From Mesorhizobium sp. (GTDB taxonomy: Bacteria; Pseudomonadota; Alphaproteobacteria; Rhizobiales; Rhizobiaceae): a DNA stretch of 7,024 bases. The notes below the pieces were generated by a model. That model did not search any database. It was not told where the DNA came from and saw only the letters and a program-made list of their open reading frames with translations. The stretch spans positions 1 to 7,024 of the forward strand of contig JAUYMV010000713.1 of assembly GCA_030698645.1 (NCBI GenBank), written 5' to 3'. This document shows, piece by piece, positions 1-7,024 of the stretch; within the stretch, counting starts at the first letter, position 1, and every line of letters begins with the position of its first letter. The translations under genes were made by a program, and so were the position numbers.

Positions 1-933
1 CAGCGTGCGCAGAAGCTCGAGGTTCGCCCGCGTCGCCGCGTCGATGAAGAGCGCGGAGCCCGCCTCCTCGCGCTCGGGCCGCGCGAGCGGCGGCCGCTCC
101 GCCTTCTGCGTCTTCTCGACATAGGCGATCGCGCCGGCGATGGCCGACAGTTCGGCGCGCGAAAACCGCCCGAACCCGTCCAGCGTCGCGACCCCGAAAT
201 AGCGCGCGATGCGGTTCTCGGCCGAACCTGAATCGAACAGGCTCGGCGGCTGCGGGTTGGCCCTTCGGCCCACCACGTCGAGCACGGGCCTGAGCTCCGC
301 GTCGTGGAACACCGGATCGGCCATGATCAGCTCGCGCGGATCGACCCTCAATATGTCGGCGAGCAGCCGCTCGGCCGTCGTTTCCGTGACACGGAAGGCG
401 CCGGTCGAGATGTCGATCCAGGCCAGCGCATATTGCTGCTCGCCGCCGCCCCGGATCCTGCCGAGCGACATGAAGAAGCTCGCCTCCGAAGGCGCCAGCA
501 GCCGGTCCTCGGTGATGGTGCCCGGCGTCACCAGCCGGATCACGTCGCGCCGGACGACCGACTTTCCGCCGCGCTTCCTGGCCTCCGCCGGGTCCTCGAT
601 CTGCTCGCACACCGCGACCCGGTGGCCGAGCCCGATCAGCTTTTGCAGATAGTCGTCCGCCGCGTGCACCGGCACGCCGCACATCGGGATGTCCTGGCCG
701 CGGAATTTGCCGCGCCTGGTCAGCGTGATGCCGAGCGCGCGGCTCGCCGTCTCGGCGTCGCCGAAGAACATCTCGTAGAAATCGCCCATCCTGTAGAACA
801 GGATCGAATCCGGATTCGCCGCCTTGATCTCGATGAACTGCTCGATCATCGGCGTGGCGCCCGACGTGTCGAACTCCCCTCCCCCTTGAGGGGAGGGGTT
901 GGGGGTGGGGGTATCGCCGTCTCCGAGCTTCAT
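1..933 (-). CDS. mutS: DNA mismatch repair protein MutS, N-terminal part (3' end outside window)
   Basis: MutS recognises mismatches and small loops in DNA and starts methyl-independent or MutL-dependent repair in the cytoplasm. The 311 codons visible cover the mismatch-binding domain (about residues 28-145), the connector domain (about 150-270) and the start of the lever/core domain. The mismatch-reading Phe-x-Glu is present as F52-Y53-E54 in the segment [10 protein letters not shown], followed by the family segments [30 protein letters not shown] and [15 protein letters not shown] chose the ATG at 933 because AGGA lies 6-9 bases upstream and the reading frame is open through to the conserved TPMIEQ segment. 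An internal ATG at 849 would give a protein starting at the conserved region and cannot be excluded. Residues 1-21 are encoded by a palindromic repeat element and are proline/glycine-rich, unlike the rest. The gene is divergent from the malic enzyme gene. Identity is very sure; the exact start is less so. Confidence 0.97.
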   Translation of the reverse strand, partial: MKLGDGDTPTPNPSPQGGGEFDTSGATPMIEQFIEIKAANPDSILFYRMGDFYEMFFGDAETASRALGITLTRRGKFRGQDIPMCGVPVHAADDYLQKLIGLGHRVAVCEQIEDPAEARKRGGKSVVRRDVIRLVTPGTITEDRLLAPSEASFFMSLGRIRGGGEQQYALAWIDISTGAFRVTETTAERLLADILRVDPRELIMADPVFHDAELRPVLDVVGRRANPQPPSLFDSGSAENRIARYFGVATLDGFGRFSRAELSAIAGAIAYVEKTQKAERPPLARPEREEAGSALFIDAATRANLELLRTL

Positions 934-1003
934 CGCTGATCCTGATCGGGCGAGGGGCCACGACCCCCACCCCTACCCTTCCGCAAAGGGGGAGGGGAAT
1001 TCC
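871..1003. repeat. Palindromic repeat element overlapping the mutS start
   Basis: Two GC-rich arms lie in opposite orientation. The left arm (871-912) contains a perfect 9-bp hairpin, 876-884 paired with 890-898 around the loop CTTGA, followed by GGGTGGGGGT-like sequence. The right arm (about 961-1003), read on the other strand, repeats the same order: CCCCTCCCCCTT, a weaker hairpin, then GGGGTGGGGGT. The centre (913-960) is not repetitive. The same arm plan, CTCCCCCT-loop-GGGGAGGG then GGTGGGGGT, is seen in the element at 6563-6692, so both belong to one family by inspection. The mutS start codon (931-933) lies in the centre and the left arm is translated in frame. Whether it is mobile is not shown; no target-site duplication was identified. 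Confidence 0.75.
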
Positions 1004-1009
1004 GGCGTC

Positions 1010-1061
1010 CCGCCAACATCTTCCTGCTTGGCGGTTTACAGCCGCCAAGTGTAGCCTTAAT
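1010..1061 (+). promoter_or_regulatory. Triple-arm inverted/direct repeat with possible maeB promoter
   Basis: A 7-base arm occurs three times: CCGCCAA at 1010-1016, its inverse TTGGCGG at 1028-1034, and CCGCCAA again at 1042-1048. The second and third extend to a perfect 8-bp inverted repeat (1027-1034 with 1042-1049, 7-base loop). The loop contains TTTACA (1035-1040), close to a -35 hexamer, and CTTAAT (1056-1061) could be a -10 with a 15-base spacer, which is short. The maeB start is 50 bases further on. The arms could be operator half-sites around a promoter, or two mutually exclusive RNA stems. The divergent mutS could use the same region. The repeats are seen directly; the promoter and any function are inferred. 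Confidence 0.4.
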
Positions 1062-1111
1062 CCCGGACGCTCCACAAAAGAAACGTCTCAGGGTAGGAAA
1101 CGCGGACCATC

Positions 1112-3391
<2,280 letters not shown>

Positions 3392-3415
3392 GGGGTGGTC
3401 ACCTGAAAGGCGATT

Positions 3416-3436
3416 GAAAGGACCAGTGGACCTTTC
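3416..3436. terminator. 21-base near-perfect inverted repeat after maeB (possible terminator)
   Basis: GAAAGG (3416-3421) pairs with CCTTTC (3431-3436), and CCA (3423-3425) pairs with TGG (3427-3429). Only the A/A pair at 3422/3430 and the central base break the symmetry. It begins 25 bases after the malic enzyme stop. There is no T-run after it, so it is not a textbook intrinsic terminator. It could be a Rho-related or RNA-stabilising hairpin, a protein-binding palindrome, or a dispersed repeat. The symmetry is clear; the role is a guess. Confidence 0.35.
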
Positions 3437-3527
3437 AAAGGGTTCGAACGCTCGAGCCGAGGGCAGGGCGCGCGGCATCTAGCGTTCAGTCCGGTTATTG
3501 AATGAAGCGACGACGCCTACTTCAGAC

Positions 3528-3569
3528 GAGAGCCATAATTCTATTGGCTTTCAAATGAGAACATATTAA
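3528..3569 (+). promoter_or_regulatory. Inverted repeat and possible promoter ahead of the methyltransferase
   Basis: GAGAGCCA (3528-3535) is mirrored by TGGCTTTC (3545-3552), with 7 of 8 positions matching (the eighth is a G/T pair) and a 9-base AT-rich spacer. TATTAA at 3564-3569 resembles a -10 box, with TTGGCT (3544-3549) as a poor -35 at a 14-base spacing. A CATAAT box lies at 3534-3539. This AT-rich patch is the best promoter candidate for the restriction-modification unit, and the inverted repeat is a plausible operator because no C protein is present. The repeat is seen directly; its role is inferred and weak. Confidence 0.3.
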
Positions 3570-3605
3570 GAACGGCGTGTTGCGCTAGACAAGGGAAACA
3601 CGGAG

Positions 3606-4967
3606 ATGAGCGTAGGCGATCAACGAGCACGCGACCTGCGCGGCGGTCGGCCCCGCGCAACCACACTTCCTGCGATCGTGGACATGTTCAGCGGCGCTGG
3701 TGGGTTGTCGGAGGGATTCCGTCAAGCAGGATTTCGGGTCCTGGCCGGTACCGACAATGACCCAGACGCAATCGCGACCTATAGGGCGAACTTCCCTGAA
3801 GCGGAAGTGATTGTGGGCGATGTCCGGCAGGACGCGATCCGGGAGCGGATACGCGCTGCTGCGCGACAAGCGACCGTGCTTGTCGGCGGTCCACCTTGCC
3901 AGGCTTTTTCTCAGGTGCGCAACCACAGCCGCGTGATCGAAGACCCCCGCAACGCGCTCTATAGAGAATTTGTCGAGACTTTGCGCATCGCCTTGCCACC
4001 AGCATTTCTGATGGAGAATGTAACTGGCATCGATCAGATGGGGGTGAGGGAGCAGATCGCTGCCGATCTTGCGCTCGATGGAGAGTATGATGTCCGTGCA
4101 CAGGTTGCCGATGCTGCCGATTTCGGGGTGCCGCAGACACGCAAGCGGCTACTTTTTATCGGTGTTCGCTCGGCACGCGGCATGTCCGCGCCAGTTTTGG
4201 CGGGGTCAGGGGCAACAGGCTCGGTTGTGCTCGCTCGTTTCGATGGAGATCGACGGCCTCGTTATCAACTCGTTGTGCAAAAGAACCTTATGAGCATGCG
4301 GCTAGCCGACGCGCTGGCGGATAGCGACGACCTGTCGGCGGTAACGGCTATGCAAGCAATATCCGATTTGGCGGCACTGCCTGTTGGCAACCGCCAAGAT
4401 TGCATTGGCTGGGATCAGTTGCCGGAGCCTGAGAGCGCATATCAGCGGCTGATGCGTCGGGACTCTGGTGCGGAAGCTGCGAATGTTCAGGTGCCGCGAA
4501 TGAACGACGACACGCAGCTTCGTCTGCGCGGCATTCCGCAAGGCGGAAATCATCGGGACCTCCAAGAGGAACTGCTTGGGCGCTATCTGACTGGACAGCG
4601 CTGGGGACAGGATAATGGCAGCGGGAGGCTGTCGCGGAAGCATTTCTATGCGTATCGGCGCCTGCATCCCGACCTTTGGGCTTGGACGTTGAACACCAAA
4701 GCCGATTGTGTTTACCACTACGCGTCTCCGCGCGCGCTTTCGGTGCGGGAGATGTCACGCCTGCAATCCTTCCCTGATCGTTTTGTTTTCACCACCGATC
4801 TAAGACGGGGGGGCATTGAAGGACGCCATGATGGAGGATCGGCGCATTCGCGCTATCGTCAGGTTGGCAATGCAGTACCCCCGCTGCTCGCAAAGAGGGT
4901 AGCCGAAGAGTTGCTTATCGCGCTTAATGCCACAAGCGGAGACGAGATTCGCTTGATGGCGGGGTAA
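3606..4967 (+). CDS. DNA (cytosine-5-)-methyltransferase of a Type II restriction-modification system
   Basis: The enzyme transfers a methyl group from S-adenosylmethionine to C5 of cytosine in a specific DNA site, shielding it from the partner nuclease. Family motifs are present in order: motif I DMFSGAGG (26-33), motif IV GGPPCQAFS (94-102) with the catalytic C98, motif VI ENV (137-139), motif VIII QTRKR (177-181), motif IX around RALSVREMSRLQSFP (376-390) and motif X QVGNAVPP (419-426). The stretch between motifs VIII and IX, about 190-375, is the target-recognition region and is fairly long. It includes IPQGG and SRKHFYAYRRLHP. The ATG at 3606 is preceded by AAGGGA at 3591-3596 (9-base spacing); the next methionine is already inside motif I, so this start is favoured. 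No N-terminal helix-turn-helix extension is visible: only 25 residues precede motif I. It is followed after 3 bases by the endonuclease gene. All key residues are intact, so it is probably active. The target site cannot be read from the sequence. Confidence 0.95.
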   Translation: MSVGDQRARDLRGGRPRATTLPAIVDMFSGAGGLSEGFRQAGFRVLAGTDNDPDAIATYRANFPEAEVIVGDVRQDAIRERIRAAARQATVLVGGPPCQAFSQVRNHSRVIEDPRNALYREFVETLRIALPPAFLMENVTGIDQMGVREQIAADLALDGEYDVRAQVADAADFGVPQTRKRLLFIGVRSARGMSAPVLAGSGATGSVVLARFDGDRRPRYQLVVQKNLMSMRLADALADSDDLSAVTAMQAISDLAALPVGNRQDCIGWDQLPEPESAYQRLMRRDSGAEAANVQVPRMNDDTQLRLRGIPQGGNHRDLQEELLGRYLTGQRWGQDNGSGRLSRKHFYAYRRLHPDLWAWTLNTKADCVYHYASPRALSVREMSRLQSFPDRFVFTTDLRRGGIEGRHDGGSAHSRYRQVGNAVPPLLAKRVAEELLIALNATSGDEIRLMAG

Positions 4968-4970
4968 GCG

Positions 4971-6074
4971 ATGGACGAGGCGGAAGATCTCCCCTCAGGC
5001 AGTGTTGCGACGGCGAACAAGGAAGCAATCGAGAGGGCGTTCGGAACTGAGAATCGAAACCGGCTGATCGACCTTTACTTCGCATCGGTGTCGGACGGTA
5101 ATGTGACGCCGTCAAATGCTTGGAGCCATGTCTACCGATTGCTACTTTGGTCGGACCCAACGACCGGCCTGGCGCATTGCTACGAAAGCGACAAGTCGCA
5201 GCCCGGCAAACCATGGTACTCCCGTTCTCTGGCATTTCACGACTGGGTTTGCTCGAACCTGGGTGTTGAACCAGGCATGCTTGGCCAAGAGATTGATTGG
5301 CTGTTCGTCAAAGCATGCGACGATCTCGCGGGGGCTATGCTGCGACGCGAGGAAAAGCTCGCCAGCATTGCGGCGGCTCAGCGGCTCCCATATGGGGACC
5401 GAGGTTTCCCTGAGCCGGGCGCTGACCCAGAGCTTGCGGCCATGATTCGAGAGGCCGTTGAACCGTATCTTGCCCAAGAGCCGCCTGAGCAAGTTTGGCA
5501 CACGGTAACGCAACGGGTGAGGCAATTCCTGGCAGTTCAGAACAAGCGCAAGAACCTCGTAGGCGAAGGGTTCGAAGACGTATTAACACAGATCGTGCGG
5601 CGTGCGTGCGGCGGAGACCCAGCGTCTGTACGAACCCGCAGTCTGCTCTATGAGATTCCGGGATTCAATCGGGCAAAGCAGGGAGGGAAAGAGAATAAGG
5701 TTGATGTGGCAATCATCCGCCCGTCTATGCGGACGTTAGTCACAGCCAAATGGAGCGTGCGCGCAGATCGCGAGAAACAGTTCACGACCGACTATGATGA
5801 GTACATCAACGCAGAGTCGGAAAACCGGAAGTTCGATTATGTTTTCGTAACGAACGAATTCGATCCTGCCAGATTGATGCGAGCTTGCGAGAGCCTCCAC
5901 CGAAACAGCCTGATGTTCGATCAAGTCGTCCACATAAACACCGACGCCTTACAGAAAACTTATGCGATGGAAGATAGGCGATTGACGAGTTCTCAGCGCA
6001 GAGTCATCGACTACATCAACGATGGTCGCCTAATAAGTCTTCATCAATGGCTCAGCAATCTGTCCGACCAATAA
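4971..6074 (+). CDS. Type II restriction endonuclease, PD-(D/E)XK fold, NgoMIV-like catalytic segment
   Basis: This 367-residue protein starts 3 bases after the methyltransferase stop; GGGG at 4961-4964 may serve as ribosome binding site, so the two genes are probably co-transcribed and translationally coupled. Position and content make it the cognate endonuclease. The C-terminal half (about 195-340) shows a PD-(D/E)XK pattern: a helix with E199 and E202 (GEGFEDVLTQIVRR), then K243-V-D245 on a strand, then T258-A-K260 replacing the usual E-x-K, then R264-A-D266-R267 and acidic D274, D276 and E277. From memory, NgoMIV has S-x-K-W-T-M-R-S-D-R followed by a distant catalytic Glu. There the R-S-D-R residues read the CCGG core and the acidic residue has moved to a helix. 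By analogy K260 and D245 would be catalytic, with D274 or E277 as the displaced acid. Residues 1-190 show no domain I recognise. An endonuclease is very likely; the CCGG prediction is inference. Confidence 0.82.
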   Translation: MDEAEDLPSGSVATANKEAIERAFGTENRNRLIDLYFASVSDGNVTPSNAWSHVYRLLLWSDPTTGLAHCYESDKSQPGKPWYSRSLAFHDWVCSNLGVEPGMLGQEIDWLFVKACDDLAGAMLRREEKLASIAAAQRLPYGDRGFPEPGADPELAAMIREAVEPYLAQEPPEQVWHTVTQRVRQFLAVQNKRKNLVGEGFEDVLTQIVRRACGGDPASVRTRSLLYEIPGFNRAKQGGKENKVDVAIIRPSMRTLVTAKWSVRADREKQFTTDYDEYINAESENRKFDYVFVTNEFDPARLMRACESLHRNSLMFDQVVHINTDALQKTYAMEDRRLTSSQRRVIDYINDGRLISLHQWLSNLSDQ

Positions 6075-6107
6075 TGCATGTCTTTTTTCGACTAAGCGTT
6101 GGGCAGA

Positions 6108-6503
6108 TCACCACCTCGGCCCATCGTCGGCTGCAGATCCCTTCCTTGGCACTAACGCTTCCCATTCAATCGACCTTCCTGGAACCTTCCTCACCATCCG
6201 CCACCCAATCCCCCGCCTGTGCCGCAGCTCCTCCTCCGAGATCACCCCGATCCGCGCCAGCACCAGCGGCCAGCCCCGATAGTGATCCGTCTCGAAATAG
6301 ATCTCCGGCGCCGCCTCGATCAGCAGCGCCTTGTCCTCCGGCGCGCAGACCAGCACCACGGTTTCCGCATCCTTGACGCGGGCGAGCAGCTTCTTGTCGA
6401 CCTTCAGCGCCGGCGTGCCGTAGCAGGTGCCCTCGACCACATGCGCCATCCCCTCCGCGGCGCGGCGGAGCTTTGCGAAGGCGGGGGCGAGGGCGTCGGA
6501 CAT
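6108..6503 (-). CDS. YjbR/MmcQ family protein
   Basis: At 131 residues it fits the small YjbR/MmcQ (CyaY-like fold) family, whose members are usually labelled DNA-binding though their biochemical role is unclear. Visible family features are VVEGTCYGTPALKV (about 22-35), KKLLARVKD (about 37-45), a VLVCAPEDKALLIEAAPEIYF segment and TDHYRGWPLVLARI (about 72-85). Near the end, GWRMVRK corresponds to the usual (A)WR-hydrophobic-(A)PK tail. The last ~22 residues, from PGRSIEWEAL onward, are longer than the family's normal end and use less GC-rich third positions, suggesting that the original 3' end was replaced or extended at the island border. The ATG at 6503 has no strong Shine-Dalgarno sequence, but it gives the expected N-terminal length. 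The gene is convergent with the endonuclease gene, 33 bases apart, with no hairpin terminator between them. Confidence 0.85.
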   Translation of the reverse strand: MSDALAPAFAKLRRAAEGMAHVVEGTCYGTPALKVDKKLLARVKDAETVVLVCAPEDKALLIEAAPEIYFETDHYRGWPLVLARIGVISEEELRHRRGIGWRMVRKVPGRSIEWEALVPRKGSAADDGPRW

Positions 6504-6562
6504 GGCGGGAGTTTCGGGGGATTTGGGGAGGCGCGCAAGGGCGGGGCGCGGCGACGCCCCTT

Positions 6563-6692
6563 ACCTCCCCCTCGTGGGGAGGTCGACGCGAAGCGTCGGG
6601 TGGGGGTCGCGAGCGACAGCGAGCCAGCGGAAAATGCACCTGCACCTACCCCCACCTGGCCTGCCGGCCACCCTCCCCACAAGGGGGAGGGT
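6563..6692. repeat. Palindromic repeat element, second copy
   Basis: The left end ACCTCCCC (6563-6570) pairs with GGGGAGGT (6576-6583) around the loop CTCGT. The right end ACCCTCCCC (6670-6678) pairs perfectly with GGGGAGGGT (6684-6692) around ACAAG. The two ends are inverted copies of each other, and each is followed inward by a second small hairpin (CGACGC-GAA-GCGTCG at 6584-6598, and TGGCC-TGCC-GGCCA) and then by (G)GGTGGGGGT in mirrored orientation. The ~130-bp size and arm plan match the element at 871-1003. No coding capacity of its own is evident. Transcribed, it would fold into a multi-stem structure. It overlaps the 3' end of a possible small gene on the minus strand. Confidence 0.8.
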
Positions 6693-6879
6693 TATCCTTT
6701 TCTTTAAGCGGTCCGGACTTCGGGCCGCCACTCGGGCGCGGGCCGACACGTCGCGCATGGAACTCGCGCCCGTGGACCGGTTTTTTCTCTCCTGCGACTT
6801 CCACGACCTGGCCTCTAGCTAAGGTTCTGAAATCGCTTGTCTCCTTCCCGGAGAAGACCATGTCGCACTTTTTTTTCAT
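6646..6879 (-). CDS. Possible small protein resembling the second half of a cold-shock domain, ending in the repeat element
   Basis: The frame gives 77 residues from an ATG at 6879. A strong ribosome binding site AAGGAG (6890-6885) sits 5 bases upstream, the main reason to accept the gene. The GTG and TTG codons just before that ATG are less well placed. Residues 8-45 (VFSGKETSDFRTLARGQVVEV, then GREFHARRV) resemble by eye the second half of a CspA-type domain, where a L-x-x-GQ-x-V strand and a final G-x-x-x-A-x-x-V strand occur. The first half with the RNA-binding GFGFI and VFVH motifs is absent. From about residue 63 (NPPPCGEGG onward) the sequence and stop come from the palindromic element. 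It could be a genuine small protein, a decayed cold-shock relative, or a chance frame. The similarity is weak and unverified. Confidence 0.42.
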   Translation of the reverse strand: MKKKCDMVFSGKETSDFRTLARGQVVEVAGEKKPVHGREFHARRVGPRPSGGPKSGPLKEKDNPPPCGEGGRQARWG

Positions 6880-6929
6880 CAACACTCCTTCCGACTCCGG
6901 CCATGATCCCCGCCTGAAAGGAACCGGCG

Positions 6930-7024
6930 ATGGGTTGGAATGAGGAGTTGGCAGCGGAGAGGGACATGCTGGAGCGCATTGTCGCGCTGCTGCTGGCTCT
7001 GGCCGGTCTTGCCGACCGCGCCGC
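6930..7024 (+). CDS. Unidentified protein, N-terminus only (runs off right edge)
   Basis: The frame opens at ATG 6930 with a very good ribosome binding site, AAAGGAA at 6917-6923 (6-base spacing), and an in-frame TGA at 6915-6917 just upstream, so this start is well defined. The 31 codons seen read MGWNEELAAERDMLERIVAL and continue with LLLALAGLADRAA: an acidic amphipathic start followed by a hydrophobic, Leu/Ala-rich stretch that could be a membrane segment or a helix. I do not recognise the family with certainty; similar short starts are, as I recall, found on uncharacterised rhizobial proteins. Fifty bases separate it from the start of the minus-strand small gene. Confidence 0.6.
   Translation, partial: MGWNEELAAERDMLERIVALLLALAGLADRA

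Larger units (their letters stand above)
3480..6175. other. Accessory restriction-modification island (approximate limits)
   Basis: From roughly 3480 to 6175 the base composition and third codon positions are visibly less GC-rich than in maeB, mutS and the body of the YjbR gene. The segment holds only the methyltransferase and endonuclease genes plus their leader, set between housekeeping-type genes. No integrase, transposase, tRNA gene or convincing flanking direct repeat was found, so the mode of entry is unknown. The right edge is judged from the change in codon third positions inside the last ~20 codons of the YjbR gene. The limits are estimates by eye, not a computed segmentation. Confidence 0.5.

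Noticed and set aside
304..939. Plus-strand 211-residue frame across the mutS region
   Set aside because: It is antisense to an unmistakable MutS coding region and has low-complexity Arg/Ala composition with no motif.
3441..3460. GGTTCGAACGC, like a tRNA T-loop or an integration site
   Set aside because: No cloverleaf can be built around it, the sequence upstream is the malic enzyme 3' end, and no integrase is present. It is an 8-base palindrome.
3606..6074. A Vsr mismatch endonuclease or C regulatory gene within the restriction-modification unit
   Set aside because: Neither appears in any frame: the two genes are 3 bases apart, and other frames are short, motif-free shadows.
6083..6088. 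T-run after the endonuclease gene as an intrinsic terminator
   Set aside because: No stable stem precedes it.
3480..6100. Avoidance of a particular CCGG hexamer inside the island as a clue to specificity
   Set aside because: CCGG occurs many times in varied contexts in the island and the region is too short for absence of any 6-base palindrome to be meaningful.
6094..6160. AAGCGTT (6094-6100) and AACGCTT (6154-6160) as island end repeats or a terminator stem, and CTAGCGTT near 3475-3485 as a matching left end
   Set aside because: Seven bases separated by 53 bases, one copy inside the YjbR coding region; the left match needs a gap. This is within chance expectation.
6219..6943. Plus-strand frames of 131-162 residues across 6219-6943
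   Set aside because: They run through the YjbR gene antisense and the palindromic element, with Pro/Arg/Gly low-complexity sequence and no suitable ribosome binding site.

Overview
The window looks like a chromosomal segment of a GC-rich alphaproteobacterium of the order Hyphomicrobiales (Mesorhizobium/Phyllobacteriaceae type). The reasons are a MutS N-terminus of rhizobial type next to a divergent malic enzyme that carries a phosphotransacetylase-like tail, an arrangement I recall from rhizobia, and two GC-rich palindromic repeat elements of about 130 bp, a kind common in these genomes. The genus is inferred, not shown.

Layout: 1-933 (minus) is the 5' part of mutS, running off the left edge. 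Its start codon and first ~21 codons lie inside a palindromic element (871-1003). The short mutS/maeB gap (1004-1111) holds three alternating copies of a 7-base arm around a possible promoter. 1112-3391 (plus) is a complete 759-residue malic enzyme of the MaeB type. 3392-3605 is a spacer that becomes visibly less GC-rich and holds two inverted repeats. 3606-6074 (plus) is a two-gene Type II restriction-modification unit: a DNA cytosine-C5 methyltransferase and, 3 bases later, a 367-residue PD-(D/E)XK-type endonuclease. 6108-6503 (minus) is a YjbR/MmcQ-family gene whose 3' end meets the restriction-modification unit. 6563-6692 is the second palindromic element. 6646-6879 (minus) is a possible small protein whose last 15 residues and stop come from that element. 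6930-7024 (plus) is the start of an unidentified gene running off the right edge.

The restriction-modification pair is the accessory part: its codon usage is less GC-rich than the flanks, it sits between housekeeping genes, and no integrase, transposase or control (C) protein accompanies it. The methyltransferase would protect the host at the sites the endonuclease cuts. The endonuclease has a K-W-S-V-R-A-D-R segment resembling the catalytic and recognition segment of NgoMIV, so a CCGG-core target is a testable prediction. Its ~190-residue N-terminal part is not recognised. Type II restriction-modification as such is not new. The less usual signals are the repeat element that supplies the mutS start, the second element forming the end of a small gene, the alternating stems ahead of maeB, and the possibly remodelled end of the YjbR gene at the island border.
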